A stretch of 32,158 nt of DNA from an uncultured Anaerococcus sp. Its GTDB lineage: Bacteria; Bacillota; Clostridia; Tissierellales; Peptoniphilaceae. Shown piece by piece: positions 8,281-16,734 of the stretch (positions are counted from its first letter, which is position 1; every line of letters starts with the position of its first letter). The stretch is from the NCBI RefSeq assembly GCF_943908415.1, contig NZ_CALTSY010000023.1, forward strand, positions 1 to 32,158. The letters run 5' to 3'. The translations under genes and the position numbers were made by a program. The notes beneath the pieces are model-generated. The model was not told where the DNA came from, ran no database searches, and worked only from the letters and a program-made list of their open reading frames with translations.

Positions 8281-10059
8281 ATGAATCAAGTACCAGAAAT
8301 TTTAAAAAAGACCAAGATAGTTTGTACTATCGGACCATCTTCTGAATCACCAGAAGTCCTAGAACAATTAATTGAAAATGGGATGAATGTAGCTAGGCTT
8401 AACTTCTCCCATGGTAGCCATGAAGAGCATCTAGGAAAAATAAAAAATATTAGAAAAGTAAGAAGAAAATTAAACAAGCCAATAGCTATTATGCTTGATA
8501 CAAAGGGACCAGAAATTAGAACTGGTAACTTTAATGTAGATGAAGTTTTCCTTAAACCAGATGATGTATTTACCCTTACAACTCGTGATGTAGAAGGAAC
8601 TGAAAATATAGTTTCAGTATCCTATGAAGGACTTCCAGATGATGTTTCAGTAGGATCAAATATTTATATAGATGATGGACTAGTTCAACTAGAAGTAACA
8701 GAAATAAAAGATGGAACAGATGTTATATGTAGAGTACTTAACAATGGGGTACTTTCAAATCACAAGGGTGTAAATCTACCAGGTTCTAAGACAAACCTAC
8801 CAGCTATAACACCAAAAGATATAGAAGATATCAAATTCGGTATAGAAAATGATATAGACCTAATAGCAGCTTCCTTCGTTCGTAAAAAAGAAGATGTTTA
8901 TGATATCAGACGTATCCTTGAAGATAATGGTGGAGAACATATCAAAATCATCTCTAAGATAGAAAGTCAAGAAGGTGTTGATAACCTTGAAGAAATCATA
9001 GAAGCTTCTGATGGTATCATGGTAGCTCGTGGCGACCTTGGTGTAGAAATCAGAACAGAGCTTATACCAATAGTTCAAAAGGAAATGATTAGAAGAGCAA
9101 ATCTTGCTGCAAAACCAGTTATAACAGCAACACAAATGCTTGATTCCATGATTAGAAACCCTAGACCAACAAGAGCTGAGACAACAGACGTTGCCAATGC
9201 TATCATCGATGGTACAGACTGTGTAATGCTTTCAGGAGAAACAGCTGGAGGTAAGTACCCAGTAGAAGCTGTTAAAACAATGAGAAATATTTGTATAACA
9301 ACAGAATTATCAGATGACTTCATAGAAAAAATCTATGAAACAGACATTTCTGCTTCAAACACTACAACAAATGCTATTGCTAAAAATACTTGTGAAATTG
9401 CTAATGAACTTGATGCAAAAGCAATTATTTCTTGTACAGCAAGTGGTAATACATCAAGAATTATTTCTAAATTCAAACCAAAAACAAATACTATCGCAGC
9501 AACAACTACAGATAGGGTAGCTCGTCAACTTTCAGTAGTTTGGGGAGTATATCCAATAGTTATCCAAGAAGCACAAGAGACAGATGAACTTATAGAACGT
9601 GCTATATTTGGAGCAATCAATGAAGGATTTGCTTCAGAAGGTGACCTAACAGTAGTTACTGCAGGTATACCACTAGGTATATCAGGAACTTCAAACCTTA
9701 TAAAAGTTCATACTATAGGTGATATTATAACAAGCGGTACTGGAATAGGAACAAAATCAGTATCAGGTAAGGTATGTCTTGCTTCAACTAAAAAAGAATT
9801 AGAAGAAAAATTCGAAGAAGGAGATATCATAGTAGCTAAATTTACTGATGCTGATATCACAGAATATATCCAAAAATCAAGTGCTATAGTAACAGAAGAA
9901 GGTGGATTAACAAGCCACACAGCTATAGCAGCAGTTCACTTTAGCCTACCAGCAGTAGTAGGAGCATTTAATATCAGAAATCTTGTAAAAGATGGAGATA
10001 CCATTACTGTAGATCCAATAGGTGGAGTAATCTATAAGGGAGAAGCAAAAGTAATCTAA
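8281..10059 (+). CDS. pyk: Pyruvate kinase with C-terminal PEP-utilizer domain
   Basis: Pyruvate kinase converts phosphoenolpyruvate and ADP to pyruvate and ATP. The 592-residue protein has the catalytic barrel (KTKIVCTIGPSS, NFSHGSHEEH, MLDTKGPEIRTG, SKIESQEGVDNL, MVARGDLGVEI, MLSGETAGGKYP) and the usual allosteric domain. It also has about 110 extra C-terminal residues with TEEGGLTSHTAIAA, including His546. This is the PEP-utilizing mobile-domain homologue known from Bacillus-type pyruvate kinases of about 585 residues. It is preceded by an AAGGGGA site. The stop overlaps the next start by one base (TAATG). Confidence 0.98.
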   Translation: MNQVPEILKKTKIVCTIGPSSESPEVLEQLIENGMNVARLNFSHGSHEEHLGKIKNIRKVRRKLNKPIAIMLDTKGPEIRTGNFNVDEVFLKPDDVFTLTTRDVEGTENIVSVSYEGLPDDVSVGSNIYIDDGLVQLEVTEIKDGTDVICRVLNNGVLSNHKGVNLPGSKTNLPAITPKDIEDIKFGIENDIDLIAASFVRKKEDVYDIRRILEDNGGEHIKIISKIESQEGVDNLEEIIEASDGIMVARGDLGVEIRTELIPIVQKEMIRRANLAAKPVITATQMLDSMIRNPRPTRAETTDVANAIIDGTDCVMLSGETAGGKYPVEAVKTMRNICITTELSDDFIEKIYETDISASNTTTNAIAKNTCEIANELDAKAIISCTASGNTSRIISKFKPKTNTIAATTTDRVARQLSVVWGVYPIVIQEAQETDELIERAIFGAINEGFASEGDLTVVTAGIPLGISGTSNLIKVHTIGDIITSGTGIGTKSVSGKVCLASTKKELEEKFEEGDIIVAKFTDADITEYIQKSSAIVTEEGGLTSHTAIAAVHFSLPAVVGAFNIRNLVKDGDTITVDPIGGVIYKGEAKVI

Positions 10060-11312
10060 TGAACTTAAAAGATATCAAAATAATTGATGTCCTACAAGAT
10101 GGCAGGGGAGTTGCACGTACAGATACAAAGACTGTATTTGTAGAAAATGCAGTATATGGCGAAACTCTAGATGCCAAAATCATAGCAGAAAAGAAAAACT
10201 TCTTTGAAGCTAAAAAAATAAATACCACTGTAAAAAGTGATTATGAAAGAAAACCTCCATGTCCATATTTTTATGAATGTGGAGGTTGTTCTATAATGGA
10301 CATTAATTACAAAACACAAATAGAATTAAAAAAGAATCTAATAACAAATGCCATAAAAAAATCAACAGGTCTATACATGGAAGATATAGAAATAATAGAA
10401 AGTCCAGAACTAAGATATAGAAATAAGATACGCCTGCAAGTAGATAGTAATGGTGGCCTTAACTATCTAGAAACATACTCAAAAGAAAAAGTGAGAATCA
10501 CTGATTGTCTAATAGCAAATGATCAGATTTCTGGGTCTTTAAAAAATATAGAAGAAATAACTAGAGATATCAATACTAGATTTGATGGAATCATTGATGA
10601 GACTAGCATAAGGTCAAGCAAAGATAATATATTAATAAACCTACATGCTAAATTTAATAAGGAATCCATAGACTATATTAAAGCAAATTATAAAGATAGT
10701 AAAATTTATATAAATCTTATTGATGGTAGAAAAACTATCATAATAAGCGGAGATGGATACCTAGATTACACAATAAATGATAAGTCATTTAAGATAAGTG
10801 CTAATGACTTCTATCAAGTAAATGACTATCAAATAGAAAATTTATATGCTATAGCAAGAGACTTTTTAGGAGAAAATCAAAAACTCCTAGACCTATACTG
10901 TGGATCAGCCACAAGCTCTATGTCAATCAATGATGACCATATAGTAGGCATAGAGATAAACAAAAATGCCATCCAAGATGCCAAAGAAAATGCCAAAAGA
11001 AATGGACTATCAGACTATAAGTTCATAGCAAAAAACGCCAAATTTATAGACAGTAACTTTATAAAAAAAGAAAAGATAGATGCAGTAACAGTAGATCCAC
11101 CCAGGGCAGGCCTAGATAAGGAAGTAGTAAAAACCATAGCTAAGGCAGGCATAGAGAAAATAGTCTACATATCCTGCAACCCCCAAACTTTAGCAAGGGA
11201 CATCAAAAGATTTATCGATAGGGGATATGAGATGAAAAAGATAAAGGCAGTAGATATGTTCCCTCAGACTATGCATGTGGAGACAGTTGTTTCAATCACT
11301 AGTTATAAATAG
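10059..11312 (+). CDS. rlmD: 23S rRNA (uracil-5-)-methyltransferase, RlmD/RumA family
   Basis: This SAM-dependent RNA m5U methyltransferase has 417 residues. An N-terminal TRAM-like RNA-binding domain covers about residues 5-55. A [4Fe-4S] cluster is expected from Cys68, Cys74, Cys77 (CPYFYECGGC) and Cys150 (ITDC). The Rossmann SAM motif is LLDLYCGSATSSM, the catalytic centre includes VDPPRAGLD, and the nucleophile is Cys373 in YISCNPQTLARD. In Gram-positives such enzymes (RlmCD type) can modify U747 and/or U1939; which position is used here cannot be decided. The gene is coupled to pyk by a one-base overlap and ends the core operon. No clear intrinsic terminator follows it. Confidence 0.92.
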   Translation: MNLKDIKIIDVLQDGRGVARTDTKTVFVENAVYGETLDAKIIAEKKNFFEAKKINTTVKSDYERKPPCPYFYECGGCSIMDINYKTQIELKKNLITNAIKKSTGLYMEDIEIIESPELRYRNKIRLQVDSNGGLNYLETYSKEKVRITDCLIANDQISGSLKNIEEITRDINTRFDGIIDETSIRSSKDNILINLHAKFNKESIDYIKANYKDSKIYINLIDGRKTIIISGDGYLDYTINDKSFKISANDFYQVNDYQIENLYAIARDFLGENQKLLDLYCGSATSSMSINDDHIVGIEINKNAIQDAKENAKRNGLSDYKFIAKNAKFIDSNFIKKEKIDAVTVDPPRAGLDKEVVKTIAKAGIEKIVYISCNPQTLARDIKRFIDRGYEMKKIKAVDMFPQTMHVETVVSITSYK

Positions 11313-11333
11313 TTACTTGTTATATATAAAGAA

Positions 11334-11342
11334 TGATATAAT
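11334..11342 (+). promoter_or_regulatory. Extended -10 promoter at the start of the island
   Basis: TGATATAAT is an extended -10 (TGnTATAAT) 22 bp after the rlmD stop, with no good -35 partner. It would drive the truncated ABC stub and possibly the ABC pair behind it. Confidence 0.45.
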
Positions 11343-11416
11343 GTGTATAAATTGTAAAGCTGATATATTGAATAAGGGTAAGGAGTATGGGTGTTTGAAT
11401 AAGGAGTAGAGTAAGA

Positions 11417-11551
11417 ATGTTAATAGAGGTTATTGATTTAAAGAAATGTATTGGAAAATTCAAATTATCAATAGAAAATTTAGAATTTAAAGAGGGTAAG
11501 TTGTATATAATAGAAGGAAATAATGGATCTGGTAAAACAACTACTATATAG
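11417..11551 (+). pseudogene. Truncated ABC transporter ATPase (N-terminal stub)
   Basis: A 44-codon reading frame begins MLIEVIDLKKC and ends just after a P-loop, EGNNGSGKTTTI, where a stop follows. This is the N-terminal portion of an ABC ATPase, including Walker A but lacking Q-loop, signature and Walker B, so it cannot be an active ATPase. An AAGGAG motif lies ten bases upstream of the ATG and an extended -10 about 75 bp upstream, suggesting a once complete gene whose 3' part was deleted. No downstream continuation was found in the next 70 bases. It marks the left edge of the accessory island. Confidence 0.7.
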
Positions 11552-11623
11552 TAATATGTCATTAATAACTTTTAAATAGATTTGATTTATAGGTTTTGTA
11601 TATTAGAGGGGAGAGATTTTAAT

Positions 11624-12289
11624 ATGAGTATTTTGGAAACTATAAATTTAAAAAAACATTTTGGAAAAAAGCCCAATATTACAAAAGCATTAGATGGAAT
11701 TTCTCTTTCAATAGGAGAAGGTGAATTTGTTGCTATTATTGGAACTTCTGGAAGTGGAAAATCCACTCTTTTGAATATGATGGGTGGTTTAGATAAACCA
11801 ACTTTTGGAAAAGTACTGGTAGATGGAAAAGATCTTTCTACACTAAAAGACGAAGAGTTGACTATTTTTCGCAGAAAGAATATTGGATTTATCTTTCAAA
11901 ATTATAATCTTGTTCCAGTTCTAAATGTATATGAAAATATTGTTTTACCAGTAGAATTAGATGGAAAAGCAGTAGATAGTAATTTTATGGACGAAGTAAT
12001 AGAAATGCTAGGTTTAAAAAACAAACTTCAAAATATGCCAAATAACCTTTCAGGAGGTCAGCAACAAAGAGTTGCAATAGCTAGAGCTCTTGTAACAAAA
12101 CCTAAAATTATCTTGGCGGATGAACCTACTGGAAATCTTGATAGCAAGACTAGTAATGATTTTTTAGAACTTTTAAAACTATCGAGTAGAAAATTTCATC
12201 AAACTGTAGTTATGATTACACATGATATGGATATTTCAAAGCTAGCGGATCGAACTATTCGTATTGAAGATGGAAAAATTTCTGGTTAA
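11624..12289 (+). CDS. ABC transporter ATP-binding protein (MacB/BceA-like)
   Basis: The 221-residue ATPase has Walker A GTSGSGKST, Q-loop FQNYNLVP, signature LSGGQQQRVAIARAL, Walker B ILADEPTGNLD and H-loop MITHD. It is of the MacB/LolD/BceA class that partners FtsX-type permeases. The ATG at 11624 is preferred over an in-frame start 42 bases upstream because AGAGGGGAGAG lies just before it and the protein then begins MSILETINLKKHFG, as in homologues. The permease follows after 12 bp. It is a clear paralogue of the ATPase at 22711-23388, with near-identical motifs and size. Such pairs export or shed lipid-like molecules or antimicrobial peptides; the substrate here is unknown. Confidence 0.92.
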   Translation: MSILETINLKKHFGKKPNITKALDGISLSIGEGEFVAIIGTSGSGKSTLLNMMGGLDKPTFGKVLVDGKDLSTLKDEELTIFRRKNIGFIFQNYNLVPVLNVYENIVLPVELDGKAVDSNFMDEVIEMLGLKNKLQNMPNNLSGGQQQRVAIARALVTKPKIILADEPTGNLDSKTSNDFLELLKLSSRKFHQTVVMITHDMDISKLADRTIRIEDGKISG

Positions 12290-12301
12290 GGGGAATTGTA
12301 T

Positions 12302-14803
12302 ATGAAAAACTTTTTTTCTGATAATAATTCTTATATTAAACTTCTAGCTAAAAGAAGTTATAATGCCAATAAGAAGAGGAATTTATTTGTAGTATTAGCT
12401 TTGATGCTGACAACTTTTATGATTACTTCTATATTTAGTTTGGGATTTAGTTATTTTGAAACATTAAAGAAGCAACAAATTAGATATATGGGGACAACTG
12501 CAGATGCAGCTATAACCAATATTACAAAAACACAAGAAGAAGAATTAAATAGTTCAGGATTGATATCTATAATGGGAATTAGTCAGAGATTAGGAAATAT
12601 TGATGCGACAGAAAATAAAGATATAAAACTTGGACTTACGTATATAGATAAAAAAGAATGGGAGAAACATAGAAAACCCACAGTTTCCGATATTACTGGT
12701 TCATATCCAGAAGAAGAGAATGAGGTTATGTGTCCTATTTGGGCATTAAATGAATTGGGGATTAATAATCCTAAGATAGGAATGAAGATTACCTTACCAT
12801 ATAGGATACCAAAAAGTAATAAAGTTTTTAATAAGGATTTTATACTTTCAGGCTATTATAACGATTATACAACTACTCGTGTGGGGAAACGTGGATCAGT
12901 ATATGTATCAAAAATTTTCGCTGACAAAATTGACCTTCCTTTTGAAGATATAACTGCTGCAATGATTACTTTTAATGGAGATGAGAAAGCTGAGCATTCT
13001 TTTGAAAAATTAAAATCTGAAATTGATTTTTCAGAAAAACAATCTTTTCAAATTGTACCATCAAAACAAGGAGATAATTTTTCTATAGTTCTTTCCTGTG
13101 TTGCTATAATATTTATCATTATGGTAAGTGGATATTTATTAATATATAATATACTTTATATTTCAATTTCAAGGGATACAAGATTTTATGGACAACTTAA
13201 AACAATTGGCTTTACTAAAAAACAAATAAAAAAGATTGTAAAATGGCAAATATTAAGATTGTCCACTATTGGTATCCCCATAGGTCTTTTATTAGGAGGT
13301 TTTGTTTCGCTATTCGTAGTTCCATTTGCTATGAGGATGCTGTCTTCTAGCAATGCTGAATTAGGAACAAAAATTTCTTTTTCTCCTATTATATTTATTG
13401 GAGCTGGAATATTTGCGTTGTTAACTGCAATAATTGGGAGTATGAAACCGGCTAGAGTTGCTGGAAAAGTGTCTCCTATAACTGCGTCACGATATATAGA
13501 CAAGACTATAAAGACACCTGATAAAAGAAGGAGTCATCAAATAAAATTATCTAAAATGGCATTTAGAAATATTTTTAGGAATCCTAAAAGTGCAGTACTT
13601 ACTTTTGGCTCCTTGTTTTTAGGCTTGACAATGTTTCTAATATCCACTGGACTTTTATCAAGCTTAAATCCTAAAAACTTTGTAAGTGAATGGGGAGAAA
13701 GTGATTATGCATTGACCTACAGTATTCATGAAGAGAGTGAACCACTAACATCTGAAATGGCAGAAAAAATAAAAGAAATTAAGGGTGTTAAAAATATCAG
13801 ATTGACATATGCATCTTCAAAAATAAAAATTCCTGTTATATATGACCAAAAGGTTTTTGGAAAATATATTGAATCTTTAGATGGTGTATCTGGACTTGAC
13901 TTGTCAGATCCAAAAAATGTAAAGAAATATACTGATAATTTTTTCAGTGGCGTTTATGGCATTGATGAGAAATATGTTAAAGAGCTTAATGAAACACTTA
14001 AGAACCCAATTGATCTAAAAGCATTTGAAAATGGTGAAATTGTTTTATTATCTTCTATGACAGACAATAATGGCAATCCACTAATCTCTCAAGGGGAATC
14101 AATAACTATAGTTGGAGAAGATGATAAAAAGCATACTCTAACTGTTGCTAATGGATTTTTGGATGCAGATTTTCAAAGTGGAAGGGGAATTGAAAGAGGA
14201 ACTGCTCCAAATTTATATATTAGCCAGCAGGCACTAAAAAAATTTTTTCCTAATACAAAAATATTTAGGATAGCATTTGATATAGACGAAGGAGTTGATA
14301 ATAAGCAAATTGATGATAAACTACAAAAAATCATATCTTCATCTCAAGTTAATATTCAATCCAGATATGAAAAGTATAAAGAAATTGAACAATATTTATT
14401 CACTTCACGAGTTTTGGCAACTGGAACAGCTATTGTGTTCTTGATAATTGGGATTATGAATTTTATAAATACAATGGTTGTGAGTGTAGATACACGTAAG
14501 CAAGAATTTGCTACTCTTGAAAGCATTGGTATGTCAAAAAAACAAATAAAAACTGTTTTACTATATGAAGGTTGGTATTACTGGATTATCTCGTTTTTAT
14601 TGCTTGGAACAATTGGAACAGGGCTATATATACCTATCTATATGAGTTTTAAGAAAATAGCATACTATTCAGTTTTTAGCTACCCAATATATCATCTAAT
14701 GATAGTTGGAATAATTACTTTAATATTATGTTTAACAGTACCTATAATTATTTTTAATATAGATCTCAAAAAAACTATTATTGAGAGATTGCGTCAAAAT
14801 TAA
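12302..14803 (+). CDS. FtsX-family ABC transporter permease
   Basis: This 833-residue membrane protein has two FtsX/MacB-type halves. There is one TM near residues 25-45 followed by a large extracytoplasmic domain and three TMs (about 260-380, ending KPARVAGKVSP). A second TM at about 430, another extracytoplasmic domain and three C-terminal TMs follow. The second FtsX core contains ATLESIGMSKKQIKTVLLYEG, typical of the coupling-helix region. The ATG at 12302 follows AAGGGGA by about eight bases and is preferred over TTG at 12296. It forms a transporter with the ATPase just upstream. Size and layout match the permease at 23372-25852, suggesting an ancient duplication. It is 30% longer than BceB. 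Confidence 0.88.
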   Translation: MKNFFSDNNSYIKLLAKRSYNANKKRNLFVVLALMLTTFMITSIFSLGFSYFETLKKQQIRYMGTTADAAITNITKTQEEELNSSGLISIMGISQRLGNIDATENKDIKLGLTYIDKKEWEKHRKPTVSDITGSYPEEENEVMCPIWALNELGINNPKIGMKITLPYRIPKSNKVFNKDFILSGYYNDYTTTRVGKRGSVYVSKIFADKIDLPFEDITAAMITFNGDEKAEHSFEKLKSEIDFSEKQSFQIVPSKQGDNFSIVLSCVAIIFIIMVSGYLLIYNILYISISRDTRFYGQLKTIGFTKKQIKKIVKWQILRLSTIGIPIGLLLGGFVSLFVVPFAMRMLSSSNAELGTKISFSPIIFIGAGIFALLTAIIGSMKPARVAGKVSPITASRYIDKTIKTPDKRRSHQIKLSKMAFRNIFRNPKSAVLTFGSLFLGLTMFLISTGLLSSLNPKNFVSEWGESDYALTYSIHEESEPLTSEMAEKIKEIKGVKNIRLTYASSKIKIPVIYDQKVFGKYIESLDGVSGLDLSDPKNVKKYTDNFFSGVYGIDEKYVKELNETLKNPIDLKAFENGEIVLLSSMTDNNGNPLISQGESITIVGEDDKKHTLTVANGFLDADFQSGRGIERGTAPNLYISQQALKKFFPNTKIFRIAFDIDEGVDNKQIDDKLQKIISSSQVNIQSRYEKYKEIEQYLFTSRVLATGTAIVFLIIGIMNFINTMVVSVDTRKQEFATLESIGMSKKQIKTVLLYEGWYYWIISFLLLGTIGTGLYIPIYMSFKKIAYYSVFSYPIYHLMIVGIITLILCLTVPIIIFNIDLKKTIIERLRQN

Positions 14804-14827
14804 ATTGGTAACCATATTTAGTAATTT

Positions 14828-14874
14828 TATCTATAATATCTGTTTGAAAAAAATCTTAACAGATATTATAGATA
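14828..14874. repeat. 17-bp perfect inverted repeat overlapping a promoter
   Basis: The arms at 14828-14844 and 14858-14874 are perfectly complementary (TCTATAATATCTGTT core) with a 13-nt spacer. A TTGAAA (14844-14849) and a TATAGA (14867-14872) separated by 17 bp lie across the spacer and the right arm, so this could be an operator over the promoter of the 22-codon gene. Alternatively it is a factor-independent terminator of the upstream permease, although no T run follows directly. Confidence 0.6.
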
Positions 14875-14954
14875 CCTAAACTTTTAATAAGATAGTATAT
14901 CTATAAAAAGATATCTTTAATATTACTATTTTTAAATTTAAAGGAGGTGAATCT

Positions 14955-15023
14955 ATGTCTAAATGCAAAGGTAGTATTTCTACAAAAAATGTTGTGAAAA
15001 TTAGAATAATTAAGAAGGCATAA
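14955..15023 (+). CDS. Short peptide gene (22 codons), candidate secreted peptide
   Basis: A 22-codon frame begins with ATG at 14955, nine bases after the near-perfect Shine-Dalgarno AAAGGAGGTGA, the strongest in the island. The peptide starts MSKCKGSISTK and ends KIRIIKKA. It has one Cys (position 4), seven Lys/Arg in the C-terminal half together with beta-branched residues, and no acidic residue, so it is small and strongly cationic. It lies behind a promoter that overlaps a long inverted repeat and 170 bp ahead of a two-gene ABC exporter. I recognise no family. It may be a precursor of an exported peptide, a leader peptide controlling downstream genes, or fortuitous. Being too short for statistics, it rests on the ribosome-binding site and context. 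Confidence 0.5.
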   Translation: MSKCKGSISTKNVVKIRIIKKA

Positions 15024-15034
15024 TAAAAACACAA

Positions 15035-15176
15035 GGGCTGTTGCAGAATAAAAATTTGTTGATTTTCAACTAAAGACTTCATAAAAAAATTTCAATAAGC
15101 TATCAAACGAGACTGAAATTTTTATATGGTATTTCTAGTGATGATACGAGATAATCATAGGTTTGCAGCAACTCAT
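15035..15176. mobile_element. Degenerate MITE-like element
   Basis: The left end GGGCTGTTGCAGAA resembles the tip of the 28568-28742 element (GGGGCTGTTGCAAA). The right end TTTGCAGCAACTCAT is an imperfect inverse of it, about 10 of 15 positions matching. Inside is a 10-bp perfect inverted repeat (AAAAATTTCA at 15085-15094, TGAAATTTTT at 15114-15123), which may also act as a weak terminator behind the 22-codon gene. The element separates that gene from the ABC exporter genes. Confidence 0.5.
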
Positions 15177-15193
15177 TATTTTGAGAGGTATTT

Positions 15194-15448
15194 ATGAAAA
15201 TTGATTTACGAAAAAAATTTATTATTGCTATTTATGGTGTTTTTCTTATTTTAATATCTTTGATAATGGTGTTTTATCCTATTTACATATCTAAATTTAT
15301 TGATAATATTTCAAATACATATAGATTGAAAAATATTTTTTTAGTGATTGTATTACTAATGATAGCTAAGGGGATTTTTAATATTTTTGATATGTTATTG
15401 GAAAAATATCTAAATTATTCATTAGAGTATGATCTCAAAAAACTTTGA
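15194..15448 (+). CDS. Heterodimeric ABC exporter subunit 1, N-terminal part (split gene)
   Basis: These 84 codons encode two hydrophobic segments (about residues 8-30 and 45-68) and end EYDLKKL-stop. That is exactly where ABC exporters have the YDLRxKLFxKLL motif leading into intracellular helix 1. The rest of the same protein continues in the -1 frame from about 15442. The break is at an A6 run (CTCAAAAAACTTTGATG, 15435-15450); one extra A, or a -1 slip, gives EYDLKKTLMSKLLDSDYL, a continuous exporter sequence. A GAGAGGT site lies before the ATG. The gene is either a recent frameshift pseudogene, two cistrons coupled through the TGATG overlap, or a recoded single gene. See the next entry. 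Confidence 0.75.
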   Translation: MKIDLRKKFIIAIYGVFLILISLIMVFYPIYISKFIDNISNTYRLKNIFLVIVLLMIAKGIFNIFDMLLEKYLNYSLEYDLKKL

Positions 15449-16734
15449 TGTCTAAGCTACTTGATAGTGATTATCTAAATATTATTAGAGAAGAAGAAGG
15501 AAAACTGATTAATTTAAATAATGACATAGATTCTTTAATTGAATTTTATATAAACTTTTTGTCAATAATATTTAAAAATATTTTAATTCTTTCTGGTATC
15601 TTTATTGTATCAGTAAATAAGTTATCTTATTTTTCATCTTTATTTATTGTTATGATTATAGTTTTCTTAATATTATTAAATAAAATTAAGGAAAAATCTA
15701 AAATCAATGTTAAAAACACCAAGGCCACTTATGATAGAATGATAAGTTTATTCTCTGAGACTTTTACTTTATTGGAGGAGTTTGTATACATTGATAAAGA
15801 TACTTATTTAATAAATAGGTTGAGAAGATCAATATCGAAATTTTTTAGTTACGAAGTTGTATCAAACTTTATTTCTTATGAGTATTGGATTAGTTCTATT
15901 TTTGTATTTTCATCTATGAAGATAATTGTGATGATATCAGGAATATTTTTAATCAACAATGAGCTAGTAACTTTGGGAAGCTTATATCTGTTTATATATT
16001 ATATTGATTTAATAGAAGATCCAATTATGGAGATAAGATTACAATTAGAGACTTTACCCAATATAGGAATTGTAAAAGAAAGAATATTTGGATTTTTAGA
16101 CTTGAATTCTAGAAAACTAGAATATGGGAATTATGATTTGTGTGAAAAAGTATCCAAAATTGAATTTACTAGTGTAAGTTTTTCCTACTCTGAGAAGGAA
16201 ATTTTTAAAGATTTTAATTACACTTTCTCAAATAAAAAATATCTTGTAAGAGGAGTCTCTGGATCGGGCAAGTCAACACTGATTAACTTGATGGTTAGGC
16301 TATTTGATCCAATAGATGGAAGTATAAAATATAATGATATTGATATAAGGATGCTTAAGAAAGAATCTATTAGTGAAAAGATAGAATACATAGATCAAAA
16401 AATTGAATTATCTAAGGAAGCTATCATTGCTGATGTGATTAGTGAAAATCAAGAATCCATAAAAACTCTAAATATTTTTCTTCCAAATAAGGATTTTGCC
16501 ACCCCATTGGATGAATTATCTAATGGTGAATATAGGAGTTTGTATCTGCTTAAGGCTTTAAATTCAAATAAGGATATCATTATAATGGATGAGACGTTTT
16601 TGGGGATAGATGAGGGTAAATGTGATGAGTTTTTTAAGCTCGCTGATAATATTGATAAGATCATAGTTATTATCAGTCATGAGGAGAGAATTATTTCCAT
16701 GGCAGACGAGGTGATTGATCTTGGAAAAAATTAA
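15448..16734 (+). CDS. Heterodimeric ABC exporter subunit 1, remaining TMD and ATPase domain
   Basis: The frame beginning at ATG 15448, overlapping the previous stop (TGATG), encodes 428 residues. Four hydrophobic segments (to about residue 185) precede an ATPase domain. Walker A is GVSGSGKST (16255-16280), Walker B IIIMDET has the catalytic Glu, and the H-loop is ISHEE. The signature is degenerate, LSNGE instead of LSGGQ (16516-16530). With the preceding 84 codons it makes a standard half-exporter of about 513 residues with six TMs. The degenerate signature complements the partner at 16721, whose Walker B and H-loop are degenerate, as in asymmetric heterodimeric exporters. The substrate is unknown; the 22-codon peptide gene upstream is a candidate. 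No separate good Shine-Dalgarno precedes 15448. Confidence 0.82.
   Translation: MSKLLDSDYLNIIREEEGKLINLNNDIDSLIEFYINFLSIIFKNILILSGIFIVSVNKLSYFSSLFIVMIIVFLILLNKIKEKSKINVKNTKATYDRMISLFSETFTLLEEFVYIDKDTYLINRLRRSISKFFSYEVVSNFISYEYWISSIFVFSSMKIIVMISGIFLINNELVTLGSLYLFIYYIDLIEDPIMEIRLQLETLPNIGIVKERIFGFLDLNSRKLEYGNYDLCEKVSKIEFTSVSFSYSEKEIFKDFNYTFSNKKYLVRGVSGSGKSTLINLMVRLFDPIDGSIKYNDIDIRMLKKESISEKIEYIDQKIELSKEAIIADVISENQESIKTLNIFLPNKDFATPLDELSNGEYRSLYLLKALNSNKDIIIMDETFLGIDEGKCDEFFKLADNIDKIIVIISHEERIISMADEVIDLGKN

Noticed and set aside
8860..9323. Minus-strand ORFs inside pyk
   Set aside because: They are shadows of the strongly conserved pyruvate kinase frame.
11320..11562. Minus-strand ORF of 80 codons
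   Set aside because: It lies opposite the ABC stub, whose P-loop on the plus strand is recognisable; the minus frame has no motif or ribosome-binding site.
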